Origin: Streptomyces sp. AC558_RSS880 | GTDB taxonomy: Bacteria > Actinomycetota > Actinomycetes > Streptomycetales > Streptomycetaceae | Length of the DNA: 64,000 bases | NCBI RefSeq assembly: GCF_019049255.1 | Contig: NZ_JAGMUJ010000029.1 | Span: forward strand, 310,001 to 374,000 | Direction: 5' to 3' | Shown here: positions 36,575-46,398 of the stretch, one piece after another | Layout of the letters: each line of letters opens with the position of its first letter | Numbering within the stretch: the first letter of the stretch is position 1 | Made by a program: the position numbers and the translations under genes | Notes under the pieces: model-generated | Told to the model about the DNA's origin: nothing | Databases searched by the model: none | Seen by the model: only the letters and a program-made list of their open reading frames with translations

Positions 36575-37687
36575 GTGAACACGCGTATGCGTCGTGCCGC
36601 CGTTGCCATCGCCGCCGGTGCGATGGCCGTCTCGCTCGCCGCTTGCGGCAGCGCCGCCGAGTCCGGCGACAAGAAGGACTCCGGCGACTCCGCCGCCAAG
36701 GGCGATGACATCAAGGTCGGTCTGCTCCTGCCGGAGAACCAGACCGCGCGGTACGAGAAGTTCGACAAGCCCTTGATCGAGAAGAAGGTCAAGGAGCTCA
36801 CGAACAACAAGGGCGAGGTCGTCTACGCCAACGCCAAGCAGGACGCCAGCCTGCAGAACCAGCAGGTCGACACGATGATCACCAACAAGGTGGACGTGCT
36901 CATCGTGGACGCGGTGGACTCCAAGGCCATCGCCGGCTCGGTGAAGAAGGCCAAGGACCAGGGCATCCCGGTCGTGGCCTACGACCGCCTCGCCGAGGGT
37001 CCGATCGACGCCTACACCTCGTTCGACAACGTGACCGTCGGCAAGACCCAGGGCGAGGCCCTCCTCGAGGCCCTGGGCGACAAGGCCAAGGACGGCCAGA
37101 TCGTCATGATGAACGGGTCCGCCACCGACCCGAACGCCGCCATGTTCAAGGAGGGCGCGCACTCCGTCCTCGACGGCAAGGTGAAGGTCGGCCGCGAGTA
37201 CGACACCAAGGAGTGGAAGCCGGAGAACGCCAACTCCAACATGGAGGGCGCCATCTCCGCCATCGGCAAGGACAAGATCGTCGGCGTCTACTCCGCCAAC
37301 GACGGCATGGCGGGCGGCATCATCACCGCCCTGAAGGCCGCCGGCATCGACGACATCCCGGTCACCGGCCAGGACGCCGAGCTCGCGGGTGTGCAGCGCA
37401 TCGTCACCGGTGAGCAGTACATGAGCGTCTACAAGCCGTACCCGCAGGAGGCCGACGTGGCCGCGGAGATGGCCGTGCTGCTGGCCCAGGGCAAGTCGCT
37501 GGACTCCATCGCCAAGGACAAGGTCGACAGCCCCACCACCAAGGCCGTCCCCTCCGTGCTCGTCCCGGTCGTGTCGCTGACCAAGGAGAACATCAACGAC
37601 ACCGTGATCAAGGACGGCATCTACACCGTCCAGGAGATCTGCACGGGCAAGTACAAGGCCGCCTGCGACAAGATCGGCCTCAAGTAA
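36575..37687 (+). CDS. xylF: D-xylose-binding lipoprotein XylF
   Basis: A 370-aa periplasmic-binding-protein-1-type lipoprotein. The signal peptide ends in LAAC (Cys at about 24). The mature protein has DIKVGLLLPENQTARYEKFD, DAVDSKAIAGSVKKAKDQGI and PVVAYDRLAEG, close to XylF of xylose importers. GTG 36575 follows AGGGAGG by about ten bases. The ligand is D-xylose by family and by the company of xylG, xylH and rok7B7 (SCO6009 from memory). It delivers xylose released by the xylan enzymes upstream. Confidence 0.92.
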   Translation: MNTRMRRAAVAIAAGAMAVSLAACGSAAESGDKKDSGDSAAKGDDIKVGLLLPENQTARYEKFDKPLIEKKVKELTNNKGEVVYANAKQDASLQNQQVDTMITNKVDVLIVDAVDSKAIAGSVKKAKDQGIPVVAYDRLAEGPIDAYTSFDNVTVGKTQGEALLEALGDKAKDGQIVMMNGSATDPNAAMFKEGAHSVLDGKVKVGREYDTKEWKPENANSNMEGAISAIGKDKIVGVYSANDGMAGGIITALKAAGIDDIPVTGQDAELAGVQRIVTGEQYMSVYKPYPQEADVAAEMAVLLAQGKSLDSIAKDKVDSPTTKAVPSVLVPVVSLTKENINDTVIKDGIYTVQEICTGKYKAACDKIGLK

Positions 37688-37785
37688 GCAGTCCCCAAGT
37701 CCCGTGACGCATCAGGGAGTCCGTGACCCGGACCCCCCGCACGGGATCGACTGCCACGCGCTCCGCCGGCGCCCCGCACACATCA

Positions 37786-37806
37786 GCCCCGCAAGCTACG
37801 CGGGGC
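37786..37806 (+). terminator. Attenuator-like hairpin between xylF and xylG
   Basis: GCCCCGC and GCGGGGC form a perfect 7-bp stem with a 7-nt loop in the 194-bp gap. There is no T-run. It could be a partial terminator or an RNA-stabilising 3' end that lets the binding protein be made in excess over the membrane parts. Confidence 0.45.
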
Positions 37807-37881
37807 GCCGGACGGAACAACCCCCCCCAGAAACTTCTGCACAACCTCCCGCCGGGTCAGGCGGCGAAGGAGATGGTTCAC

Positions 37882-38664
37882 GTGTCCGCTACGCCCGTGC
37901 TGGCGTTGCGCGGGGTCTCCAAGCGTTTCGGTGCCGTCCAGGCGCTCACCGACGTAGAGCTTGAGGTCCACGCCGGTGAGGTGGTCGCCCTGGTGGGCGA
38001 CAACGGCGCCGGAAAGTCCACGCTGGTCAAGACGATCGCCGGCGTGCATCCCATCGATGAGGGATCCATCGAGTGGGATGGCAAGGCCGTCCAGATCAGC
38101 AAGCCGCACGACGCCCAGAACCTGGGCATCGCGACGGTCTACCAGGACCTCGCGCTGTGCGACAACATCGACGTCGTCGGCAACCTCTACCTGGGCCGGG
38201 AGCTCCGCAGGCGCGGAGTCCTGGACGAGGTCGAGATGGAGCGCCGCTCCCGCGAGCTCCTCGACACCCTGTCGATCCGCATCCCCAGCGTCCGGATCCC
38301 GATCGCCTCCCTCTCCGGCGGTCAGCGCCAGGTCGTGGCCATCGCCCGGTCCATGCTCGGCGAGCCCAAGCTGGTGATCCTGGACGAGCCCACCGCCGCC
38401 CTCGGCGTCGAGCAGACCGCGCAGGTTCTCGACCTCGTCGAGCGGCTGCGCGAGCGCGGCCACGCGGTCATCCTCATCAGCCACAACATGGCCGATGTGA
38501 AGGCCGTGGCCGACAAGGTCGCGGTCCTGCGCCTCGGGCGCAACAACGGCGTCTTCGAGGTCAAGTCGACCTCGCAGGAGGAGATCATCTCCGCCATCAC
38601 GGGCGCCACGGACAACGCCGTGACCCGTCGTGCGGCGCGCACCAATGGGGAGAGCAAGAAGTGA
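37882..38664 (+). CDS. xylG: Xylose ABC transporter ATP-binding protein XylG
   Basis: A 260-aa single ABC cassette: Walker A GDNGAGKST, signature LSGGQRQ, Walker B LVILDEPTAA and switch His in ISHNM. Many ribose-type importers have a double-cassette ATPase; this has one, as in other Streptomyces XylG, so it should work as a homodimer. GTG 37882 is chosen because AAGGAG at 37867-37872 is nine bases away; the ATG at 37873 is too close. It overlaps xylH by four bases. Confidence 0.92.
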   Translation: MSATPVLALRGVSKRFGAVQALTDVELEVHAGEVVALVGDNGAGKSTLVKTIAGVHPIDEGSIEWDGKAVQISKPHDAQNLGIATVYQDLALCDNIDVVGNLYLGRELRRRGVLDEVEMERRSRELLDTLSIRIPSVRIPIASLSGGQRQVVAIARSMLGEPKLVILDEPTAALGVEQTAQVLDLVERLRERGHAVILISHNMADVKAVADKVAVLRLGRNNGVFEVKSTSQEEIISAITGATDNAVTRRAARTNGESKK

Positions 38665-39953
38665 GCACCGAAAAGACCTCCACCCCCGCCGAGGACCACG
38701 CCGTGGAGAACCCCGAGGCGGCTGCCGCCGCGGTCACCGTGGTCGACCCCCGGCTGCTGGTGCGCGAACAGGGCCTGGCGGGCTACTGGAACGAGTTCAA
38801 GCGGAAGATGAAGGCCGGTGACCTCGGCTCCATCCCCGTCGTGGTCGGCCTGCTGATCATCTGGGCCATCTTCACCAGCCTGAACTCCAACTTCCTCACC
38901 GCCGGCAACTTCTCCGACATGTCCGTCGCCATGGTCGGCACGGGCATGATCGCCGTCGGTATCGTCTTCGTCCTGCTGCTCGGCGAGATCGACCTGTCGG
39001 TCGGCTCGGTCAGCGGTGTCGCGGGCGCCGCCTTCGCGGTCATGAACGTCACCCACGGGATGAACGAGGTGCTGGCCCTGGTGCTGGCGATCCTCACCGG
39101 CACGGTGGCCGGCGCCCTCCACGGCTTCATCTTCGCCCGCATCGGCGTCCCGGCCTTCGCCGTGACGCTGGCCGGACTGCTGTTCTGGCAGGGCTTCATG
39201 CTGCAGATCCTCGGCGACAACGGCACCATCAACCTCGACTCCGAGGGCCTGGTCGTCAAGCTGACCAGCTACTACTTCTCGGACGTGGCCGCCGCGTACG
39301 GCCTGGCGCTCGTCGCGACCGTGGGGTACTTCCTCCTGGCGTTCTTCGACAACCGCCGCCGTGAGGCCGCCGGTGTGCCGTCCCGCCCGCTGAACGAGAT
39401 CATCGTGCGGACCGTACTGCTCGCGATCCTGGCCTTCGCCGCCGCGATCGTGTTCAACCAGTACAAGGGCCTGCCGCTGGCCGTGGTGATCTTCCTCGCG
39501 TTCCTGGTGTTCACGGACTTCGTGCTGCGCCGCACCGCGTACGGCCGCAAGGTCTTCGCGCTCGGCGGCAGCGTCGAGGCGTCCCGCCGCGCCGGTATCA
39601 ACGTGGAGATGGTCCGGATCTCGGTCTTCGCGATCGCCGGCACCTTCGCCGCGATCGGCGGCCTGTTCGTCGCCTCGAAGATCGCCTCCGCCAACCAGGG
39701 CGCGGGTACCGGTGAGTTCCTGATGAACGTCATCGCCGCGGCCGTCATCGGTGGTACGTCGCTCTTCGGTGGCCGTGGCCGCACCTGGGACGCGCTGCTC
39801 GGTGTGATGGTGATCATCTCGATCACGTACGGTCTGGCGCTGGAGGGCATCGCCTCGCCGGTGCAGTACATGATCACCGGTGGTGTGCTGCTGGCGACCG
39901 TCGTCATCGACGCGGTCACCCGCAAGACCCAGAAGACGGCTGGGCGCGCGTAG
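38661..39953 (+). CDS. xylH: Xylose ABC transporter permease XylH
   Basis: A 430-aa permease of the ribose/xylose group (BPD_transp_2) with ten or more hydrophobic helices and the signature GEIDLSVGSVSGVAGAAFAV, and later GGTSLFGGRGRTWDALLGV. A long N-terminal cytoplasmic extension (about 60 residues, Glu/Ala-rich) is present. GTG 38661 overlaps the xylG stop as GTGA. A large palindrome follows after the stop. Confidence 0.92.
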   Translation: MSTEKTSTPAEDHAVENPEAAAAAVTVVDPRLLVREQGLAGYWNEFKRKMKAGDLGSIPVVVGLLIIWAIFTSLNSNFLTAGNFSDMSVAMVGTGMIAVGIVFVLLLGEIDLSVGSVSGVAGAAFAVMNVTHGMNEVLALVLAILTGTVAGALHGFIFARIGVPAFAVTLAGLLFWQGFMLQILGDNGTINLDSEGLVVKLTSYYFSDVAAAYGLALVATVGYFLLAFFDNRRREAAGVPSRPLNEIIVRTVLLAILAFAAAIVFNQYKGLPLAVVIFLAFLVFTDFVLRRTAYGRKVFALGGSVEASRRAGINVEMVRISVFAIAGTFAAIGGLFVASKIASANQGAGTGEFLMNVIAAAVIGGTSLFGGRGRTWDALLGVMVIISITYGLALEGIASPVQYMITGGVLLATVVIDAVTRKTQKTAGRA

Positions 39954-40036
39954 TCGCTGCGCTGCGGGCCCGTCGTGGCTTGTCGCGCCCGCGCGCGGCG
40001 GAGCCGCGGATCGATACGGCCCCGCGCCCCTCGGGG

Positions 40037-40104
40037 CGTGACTGTGCCCGGCACCTGTACAGGTGCCGGGCACAGTCACGTACAGGTGCCGGGCACAGTC
40101 ACGT
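40037..40104. repeat. 44-bp perfect palindrome plus duplicated arm
   Basis: 40037-40080 is a perfect palindrome with 22-bp arms and no loop, centred between 40058 and 40059 on CACCTGT/ACAGGTG. The right arm is then repeated in direct orientation at 40081-40103 (TACAGGTGCCGGGCACAGTC plus ACG). It lies between the xylH stop and dxs, so it probably ends xylFGH transcription. The arm duplication looks like a replication slip. Confidence 0.85.
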
Positions 40105-40228
40105 CGTTCATGGGTACTGCTGTCCGGGTGACGCACGACGCACGGCCCGGAGTCCGTCCGCCGGAGCGGAACATTAGACTCGACCCGCCCGGCAACAGCT
40201 CGATCAGCTCTACTGCAAGGAGGCACGG

Positions 40229-42160
40229 GTGCCGCTGCTGACCCGTATCAGGGGACCGCGCGATCTGGACCGGCTCAGCCGGGAGGAGCTCGACCAGCTG
40301 GCCGGGGAGATCCGGACCTTCCTCGTCGACGCGGTCTCCAAGACCGGCGGCCACCTCGGTCCCAACCTCGGTGTGGTGGAGCTCACCATCGCCCTGCACC
40401 GGGTCTTCGAGTCGCCCAAGGACAAGGTGCTCTGGGACACCGGCCACCAGTCCTACGTGCACAAGCTGCTGACCGGCCGGCAGGACTTCTCCAGGCTGAA
40501 GATGAAGGGCGGCCTGTCCGGCTACCCCTCGCAGGCCGAGTCCGAGCACGACGTCATCGAGAACAGCCACGCCTCCACCGTGCTCGGCTGGGCCGACGGC
40601 ATCGCCAAGGCCAACCAGATCATGAAGCGCGACAGCCACGTCGCCGCGGTCATCGGCGACGGCGCGCTCACCGGCGGCATGGCCTGGGAGGCGCTGAACA
40701 ACATCGCCGACGCCAAGGACCGCCCGCTCGTCATCGTCGTCAACGACAACGAGCGCTCCTACTCGCCCACCATCGGCGGCCTCGCCAACCACCTGGCGAC
40801 CCTGCGCACCACCGACGGCTACGAGCGCTTCCTGACCCGCACCAAGGAGGTCCTGGAGCGCACCCCGGTCGTCGGCCAGGCCCTCTACGACACCCTGCAC
40901 GGCGCCAAGAAGGGCCTGAAGGACTTCATCACCCCGCAGGGCATGTTCGAGGACCTCGGCCTGAAGTACGTCGGCCCGATCGACGGCCACGACATCGAGG
41001 CCCTGGAGTCCGCCCTGGCCCGCGCCAAGCGCTTCGGCGGCCCGGTGATCGTGCACTGCCTCACCGAGAAGGGCCGCGGCTACCAGCCCGCCCTCCAGGA
41101 CGAGGCGGACCGCTTCCACGCCGTCGGCAAGATCCACCCCGACACGGGCCTGCCGATCGCCAGCTCCGGCGCCGACTGGACGTCCGTCTTCGGCGAGGAG
41201 ATGGTCAGGCTCGGCGAGGAGCGCGAGGACGTCGTCGCGATCACCGCGGCCATGCTCCAGCCGGTCGGCCTCGACAAGTTCGCCAAGCGCTTCCCCGACC
41301 GCGTCTACGACGTCGGCATCGCCGAGCAGCACGGCGCCGTCTCCGCGGCCGGCCTCGCGCACGCCGGGGTGCACCCCGTCTTCGCCGTGTACGCCACCTT
41401 CCTCAACCGCGCCTTCGACCAGGTGCTCATGGACGTGGCCCTGCACAAGTGCGGTGTGACGTTCGTGCTCGACCGGGCCGGTGTCACCGGTACCGACGGC
41501 GCCTCCCACAACGGCATGTGGGACATGTCGATCCTCCAGGTCGTCCCCGGGCTGCGGCTCGCCGCCCCGCGCGACGCCGACCAGGTGCGCGCCCAGCTCC
41601 GCGAGGCCGTCGCCGTCGAGGACGCCCCCACCGTGGTGCGCTTCTCCAAGGGCGCCGTCGGCCCCGCCGTACCCGCCGTGGGCCGCGTCGGCGGCATGGA
41701 CGTCCTGCGCGAGCCCGGCACCGACACCCCCGACGTCCTGCTGGTCTCCGTGGGCGCCCTCGCCCCGATGTGCCTGGAGATCGCCGCCCTCCTCGACCGG
41801 CAGGGCATCTCCACCACCGTCGTCGACCCGCGCTGGGTCAAGCCCGTCGACGAGGCCATGGCCCCGCTCGCCGAGAAGCACCGCGTGGTCGTCACCGTCG
41901 AGGACAACTCCCGCGTCGGCGGTGTCGGCTCCACGATCGCCCAGGCGCTGCGCGACGCCGGCGTGGACGTGCCGCTGCGTGACTTCGGCATCCCGCCGCG
42001 CTTCCTCGACCACGCCTCCCGCGCCGAGGTCATGGCCGAGATCGGACTGACCGCCCCCGACATCGCCCGCCAGGTCACCGGCCTGGTGGCGAAGCTCGAC
42101 GGCGGGTACGAGCGGTCGTCCGCGGACGCCGTCGACTCGGTGGAGCCGGCCCGCGACTGA
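40229..42160 (+). CDS. dxs: 1-deoxy-D-xylulose-5-phosphate synthase
   Basis: A 643-aa thiamine-diphosphate enzyme that joins pyruvate and glyceraldehyde-3-phosphate, the first step of the MEP isoprenoid pathway. Signatures are [18 protein letters not shown], the ThDP motif [16 protein letters not shown] and the pyrimidine-domain Glu in [18 protein letters not shown]. Length is normal. GTG 40229 has AAGGAGG at ideal distance. It has its own terminator. Matches SCO6013 from memory. Confidence 0.96.
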   Translation: MPLLTRIRGPRDLDRLSREELDQLAGEIRTFLVDAVSKTGGHLGPNLGVVELTIALHRVFESPKDKVLWDTGHQSYVHKLLTGRQDFSRLKMKGGLSGYPSQAESEHDVIENSHASTVLGWADGIAKANQIMKRDSHVAAVIGDGALTGGMAWEALNNIADAKDRPLVIVVNDNERSYSPTIGGLANHLATLRTTDGYERFLTRTKEVLERTPVVGQALYDTLHGAKKGLKDFITPQGMFEDLGLKYVGPIDGHDIEALESALARAKRFGGPVIVHCLTEKGRGYQPALQDEADRFHAVGKIHPDTGLPIASSGADWTSVFGEEMVRLGEEREDVVAITAAMLQPVGLDKFAKRFPDRVYDVGIAEQHGAVSAAGLAHAGVHPVFAVYATFLNRAFDQVLMDVALHKCGVTFVLDRAGVTGTDGASHNGMWDMSILQVVPGLRLAAPRDADQVRAQLREAVAVEDAPTVVRFSKGAVGPAVPAVGRVGGMDVLREPGTDTPDVLLVSVGALAPMCLEIAALLDRQGISTTVVDPRWVKPVDEAMAPLAEKHRVVVTVEDNSRVGGVGSTIAQALRDAGVDVPLRDFGIPPRFLDHASRAEVMAEIGLTAPDIARQVTGLVAKLDGGYERSSADAVDSVEPARD

Positions 42161-42183
42161 CCCGCGCCTCACGCGTCGCCCGG

Positions 42184-42227
42184 ACGGGCCGCCCGTGCCC
42201 TTGTGAAAAGTGGCGCGGGCGGCCCGT
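42184..42227 (+). terminator. dxs terminator
   Basis: ACGGGCCGCCCGTGCC (42184-42199) and GGCGCGGGCGGCCCGT (42212-42227) pair at 15 of 16 positions, followed by a short T-run. Confidence 0.85.
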
Positions 42228-42309
42228 TTGCGTGAGGGTGCCCGTACCGGGGCATACGACCTACACCCCCTCTCGATCATGTCGAGGACGCCACGCGTGG
42301 GAGGTACCC

Positions 42310-43812
42310 GTGACCAGCCCTCTCTTCCGGACGAAGAACGTCGAGCAGTCCATCCGCGACACCGAGGAACCCGAGCACGCGCTCAAGAAATCCCTGTCCG
42401 CGCTGGATCTGACCGTCTTCGGCGTCGGTGTCATCATCGGCACCGGCATCTTCGTCCTCACCGGTACGGTCGCCAAGAACAACGCCGGGCCCGCCACCGC
42501 CCTGGCCTTCGTCGTGGCCGGTGTCGTCTGCGCGCTCGCCGCGCTCTGCTACGCCGAGTTCGCCTCCACCGTCCCGGTGGCGGGCTCCGCGTACACGTTC
42601 TCGTACGCCTCCCTCGGTGAGCTGCCGGCCTGGATCATCGGCTGGGACCTGGTCCTGGAGTTCGCACTCGGCACGGCGGTGGTGGCCGTCGGCTGGTCCG
42701 GCTACATCCAGTCGCTCATGAACAACGCGGGCTGGGAGATGCCCGCGGCACTGGGCAGCCGCGAGGGCGCCGACGCCTTCGGGTTCGACATCCTCGCCGC
42801 CGTCCTGGTGCTGGTGCTCACCGGCATCCTCGTCCTCGGCATGAAGCTGTCCGCCCGCGTCACCTCGGTCGTCGTCGCCATCAAGGTGACCGTGGTCCTC
42901 GTGGTGATCATCGCGGGCGCCTTCTTCATCACCGCCGACAACTACGACCCCTTCGTCCCGGACTCGAAGCCGGTGCCCGCGGGCCAGAGCCTCGACGCCC
43001 CGCTCATCCAGCTGATCTTCGGCTGGGCCCCGGCCAACTTCGGCGTGATGGGCATCTTCACCGCCGCCTCGGTGGTGTTCTTCGCCTTCATCGGCTTCGA
43101 CATCGTCGCCACGGCCGCCGAGGAGACCAGGAACCCGAAGCGCGACATGCCCCGCGGCATCCTCGGCTCCCTGTTCATCTGCACCGTGCTGTACGTCCTG
43201 GTGTCGATCGTCGTCACCGGCATGCAGCACTACAGCGAACTGTCCGTGGACGCCCCGCTGGCGGACGCCTTCAAAGCCACCGGGCATCCCTGGTTCGCGG
43301 GCTTCATCAGCTTCGGCGCCGCCGTCGGCCTGACGACCGTCTGCATGATCCTGCTGCTCGGCCAGACCCGGGTCTTCTTCGCGATGAGCCGCGACGGACT
43401 GCTGCCGAGGTTCTTCTCCCGGGTCCACCCCCGGTTCAAGACCCCGCACCGGCCGACGATCCTGCTCGGTGTCCTCATCGCGGTCCTCGCCGGCTTCACC
43501 CCGCTGAACGAGCTCGCCGCGCTGGTGAACATCGGCACCCTGTTCGCCTTCGTGATCGTCGCGATCAGCGTGATCATCCTCCGCAGGACCCGGCCCGACC
43601 TGCACCGCGCCTTCCGCACCCCCTGGGTGCCCGTGCTGCCGATCGTGTCGGTCGCCGCCTCCCTGTGGCTGATGCTGAACCTGCCCGCCGAGACCTGGGT
43701 CCGCTTCGGCATCTGGATGGCGATCGGCATCGTCGTCTACTTCCTCTACGGCCGCGGCCACAGCCGGCTGGCCCGGGGCGAGGGCGAGGAGGCCCGCACA
43801 CACGGGAAGTGA
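42310..43812 (+). CDS. APC-family amino-acid permease (CAT-like)
   Basis: A 500-aa membrane protein with about twelve helices. The conserved start of the APC fold is LDLTVFGVGVIIGTGIFVLT, followed by AGSAYTFSYASLGELPAWII and FFAFIGFDIVATAAEETRNP, the signature of cationic-amino-acid-transporter-like permeases. GTG 42310 with GGGAGGT is preferred to upstream starts in the dxs terminator zone. It imports an amino acid with protons; the substrate cannot be told from sequence. Single-gene unit ending at a shared terminator. Confidence 0.9.
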   Translation: MTSPLFRTKNVEQSIRDTEEPEHALKKSLSALDLTVFGVGVIIGTGIFVLTGTVAKNNAGPATALAFVVAGVVCALAALCYAEFASTVPVAGSAYTFSYASLGELPAWIIGWDLVLEFALGTAVVAVGWSGYIQSLMNNAGWEMPAALGSREGADAFGFDILAAVLVLVLTGILVLGMKLSARVTSVVVAIKVTVVLVVIIAGAFFITADNYDPFVPDSKPVPAGQSLDAPLIQLIFGWAPANFGVMGIFTAASVVFFAFIGFDIVATAAEETRNPKRDMPRGILGSLFICTVLYVLVSIVVTGMQHYSELSVDAPLADAFKATGHPWFAGFISFGAAVGLTTVCMILLLGQTRVFFAMSRDGLLPRFFSRVHPRFKTPHRPTILLGVLIAVLAGFTPLNELAALVNIGTLFAFVIVAISVIILRRTRPDLHRAFRTPWVPVLPIVSVAASLWLMLNLPAETWVRFGIWMAIGIVVYFLYGRGHSRLARGEGEEARTHGK

Positions 43813-43842
43813 TCGATCGGCCTGCCGTCCGCACCGCGGCCA

Positions 43843-43876
43843 GGGGGGACGGCCCGATGCGCCGGGCCGTTCCCCC
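43843..43876. terminator. Shared terminator between permease and LCP gene
   Basis: GGGGGGACGGCCCG and CGGGCCGTTCCCCC form a stem of 13 of 14 pairs with a 6-nt loop, placed between two convergent genes. Confidence 0.8.
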
Positions 43877-43884
43877 TCCGGCCG

Positions 43885-45087
43885 TCAGCCGGTCTTCTTG
43901 GCGTCCTTGAGCAGCTCCGCCGGGATCTCGGTGTCGTCGCGGATCGCCGTCCACAGCTTCTCCGCCTTCGACTCGACGGCGACCACCCGGTTCGGGTCCA
44001 CCTTGTCGTACGCGACCGGCAGCATGATCGTCTGCATGCCCTCGGCGTCGATGCCCTTGACGCTCTGGGCGAAGTCGGCGAGGGCGGTCAGCGACGCGAG
44101 TTCCTTGTCGGTGGTGAGCGCGCCGGTCGCGGACCGGGCGATGGAGTAGGCCTTGGTGGGGCTGGTCAGCAGGTCCTGCTTCTGCACCTCGCCGATCAGC
44201 GCCTTGAGGAACTTCTGCTGGAGTTCGATGCGGCCCAGGTCGCTGCCGTCGCCGTAGCCGTGCCGGGTGCGGACGAACTGCAGGGACTGGTCCCCGTCCA
44301 GGCGGTGCGTGCCCGTCCCCAGCTGCAGCTGGTCGTTGTCGATCGGCTTGTCCAGCGTCACGGTGACGCCACCGACCTCGTCCACGATCTGCTTGAAGCC
44401 GGAGAAGTCCAGCTCCACCAGGTGGTCGATGCGGACGTCGCTCATCGACTCGACGGTCTTCGCCGTGCAGCCCGGCCCGCCGAGGGCGTAGACCGCGTTG
44501 AACATCACACGCTTCGCCTCCGGCAGCACCTTGCCGCTCTTCGTGGTGCACTCGGGCCGGGTCACCAGGGTGTCGCGCGGGATGCTCACCGCGACCGCCT
44601 CGGTGTGGCCCTTGGCTATGTGCACCAGCAACGTGGTGTCCGACCGCTGTCCGCTCACGGCCCCGCCGGCCAGGTCGCCGTTGTCACCGGCCCGCGAGTC
44701 GGAGCCGAGCACCAGCAGGTTCATGGCGTCGCCCGCCGCGGCCTTCTTCGCGGGGCGGGAGGAGTCGTCGCCGAGGGCCTTGTCGAGGTCGACGGCGTTG
44801 TCCTTGAGCTTGGAGTCCAGGGACGAGTAGAGCCAGTAGGCGGTGCCGCCGAGGACGAGGACGAGGGCGAGCAGGGAGAAGAGCACGATCCGGCCGGTAC
44901 GGCGCTTCTTCTTCGGGGCTCTGCGGTTGCCCCGCTCGGCGGGTGGGGTCTGGCCGGCAGGCGGCACAGGGGTGCTCAGGTCGTGGCTCACGGCGGGTCC
45001 TCGCAACTCGTGCCCGGAGGGCAAGGGCAGCAGGCCGCTCCCGTGAGGGGCCGGGTCGGTGCTGCTCGGCTGACGCTTGGTTGGCAT
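43885..45087 (-). CDS. LytR-CpsA-Psr (LCP) family cell-wall polymer transferase
   Basis: A 400-aa membrane-anchored enzyme. A Pro- and Lys-rich cytoplasmic tail is followed by one membrane helix (GRIVLFSLLALVLVLGGTAY) and the LCP domain: LLVLGSDSRAG, QRSDTTLLVHI, AVSIPRDTLV, and QFVRTRHGYGDGSDLGRIEL with the catalytic Arg/Asp set. LCP proteins attach anionic glycopolymers from lipid carriers to peptidoglycan. ATG 45087 lacks a ribosome site; GTG 44991 (VSHDLSTP, 368 aa) has GAGGA and may be the true start. It adjoins a polymer-synthesis cluster on the opposite strand, fitting a ligase role. Confidence 0.88.
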   Translation of the reverse strand: MPTKRQPSSTDPAPHGSGLLPLPSGHELRGPAVSHDLSTPVPPAGQTPPAERGNRRAPKKKRRTGRIVLFSLLALVLVLGGTAYWLYSSLDSKLKDNAVDLDKALGDDSSRPAKKAAAGDAMNLLVLGSDSRAGDNGDLAGGAVSGQRSDTTLLVHIAKGHTEAVAVSIPRDTLVTRPECTTKSGKVLPEAKRVMFNAVYALGGPGCTAKTVESMSDVRIDHLVELDFSGFKQIVDEVGGVTVTLDKPIDNDQLQLGTGTHRLDGDQSLQFVRTRHGYGDGSDLGRIELQQKFLKALIGEVQKQDLLTSPTKAYSIARSATGALTTDKELASLTALADFAQSVKGIDAEGMQTIMLPVAYDKVDPNRVVAVESKAEKLWTAIRDDTEIPAELLKDAKKTG

Positions 45088-45333
45088 TGAACTATAGACA
45101 GGTATGCGAAAGCTCTTTTGAGCGATGTGCCCGGTTGTGCGCCCCGGCGAGGACGGCGAACCGCCCCGTCCCGGCCGGCTCCGGCCGCTCCCGGACCCGT
45201 TCCGGATGTCGTGGCCGGGGGCTCGTGCGGCGCCGACGGGCCAGCGGGGCGTTTGTTCGGACGTGCTTATGATGTGGCGAATTCTGGAGTCATCCGTGGA
45301 CACCGGGGCCCGGCGCGGGAAGGGACGGCACAC

Positions 45334-46398
45334 ATGCGCGGCAGAGGTGCGCAGGCGGTGGCCACGGGGTCGTGGCTGCTGCGCGGGAACGACGACCGCC
45401 TCGCCGTGTACGCGCTCGTCGAGGGCGGCGTGCGCCGCTGGACGGAGACCGCGGCCGGCAGCGGGCGCTGGAGCAGGCCGGACTTCTTCCCCGCTGAGGG
45501 GCTGACCGGTCTCGCCGTCGCCCAAGGGGCCAATCGCTACGCGCACTTCCTCGGGCGCAGGGAGAAGCGGACGGGCGGGGACGCGCCGAAGGTCGACCTG
45601 CTCTACGCCGTGCAGTACCAGTCGGGCCGGACGCTGGGGGACTGGCGTTCCCTGGGCAACCCGTACCGCGACCCGCGGGACGCCGCGACACTCGGCGCGC
45701 CGACCGCCGCCGTCGACGGACAGGGCACGGTCCACGTCTTCGTCTCGGGCGGCCCCGGCGGGGTCATGCTGCGGCGCGAATCCAAGAGCGGGGCGTGGGA
45801 GGCCTGGAAGGACCTGCGCGGCGGTGCGGTCGCGGGCGGACTGACCGCGGCGGCGAACTCCGCCGGCCTGGTCGAACTCCTCGCGCCGGGGAACCGGTCG
45901 GTCATGCGCTGGGTGCAGACGGAGCCCGGAGCCGACCTGCGCCGGGCGCAGGACCTCACGCCGGCGCCGGTACCCGGCTCGGCCGCGCTCCTCGAGACCG
46001 CCCCCGGTGTGTTCACCGCGTACTGGTCCGAGCAGAGCGGGACGGGCGTCTACGCACAGCGGCCCGGCGAGTGGGCCTTCCCCGTCGGCGGGGCCCCGGG
46101 CGAGGGACCCCACGCCGCGCTCCGTGCCACCGTCGACGGCTACGACTGCACGGTCCTGGCCCACCAGGGGCGTACGGGAACAGCCGTGATCGGCGTCTGC
46201 GGCACCGGCGGGGAGTCCGGCGGACTGTGGTGGTCCGACACGGGGGTGACCTGTAGCGGCACTCCGGCGCTGGCGCTGGACGGGCGGGGCCGGGTCGTCA
46301 TGGCGACGGTCGGCGCGGACGGCGCCGTCCTGGTGAACCGGCAGCGGCCGGAGCCCGGCCTCACCCTGTCCGACTGGGAGCGCCTGCCGGAGGACTGA
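45334..46398 (+). CDS. Predicted beta-propeller (PLL-like) protein
   Basis: A 354-aa protein made of repeated strands of about 50 residues with recurring W..L and G..V.VF blocks, for example GDWRSLGNPYRD, GTVHVFVSGG, AWEAWKDLRGG, GLVELLAPG and VFTAYWSEQSG. This suggests a lectin-like propeller of the kind NCBI calls PLL family. There is no clear signal peptide. ATG 45334 has AAGGGA upstream. It stands between the LCP gene and the glycosyltransferases, so it may bind the polymer or another glycan; that is inference from place and fold. Confidence 0.6.
   Translation: MRGRGAQAVATGSWLLRGNDDRLAVYALVEGGVRRWTETAAGSGRWSRPDFFPAEGLTGLAVAQGANRYAHFLGRREKRTGGDAPKVDLLYAVQYQSGRTLGDWRSLGNPYRDPRDAATLGAPTAAVDGQGTVHVFVSGGPGGVMLRRESKSGAWEAWKDLRGGAVAGGLTAAANSAGLVELLAPGNRSVMRWVQTEPGADLRRAQDLTPAPVPGSAALLETAPGVFTAYWSEQSGTGVYAQRPGEWAFPVGGAPGEGPHAALRATVDGYDCTVLAHQGRTGTAVIGVCGTGGESGGLWWSDTGVTCSGTPALALDGRGRVVMATVGADGAVLVNRQRPEPGLTLSDWERLPED

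Noticed and set aside
40037..40104. The palindrome and direct repeat as a phage or integrative-element attachment site
   Set aside because: No integrase, tRNA gene or second copy of the core is present in the window; slippage at a terminator explains it more simply.
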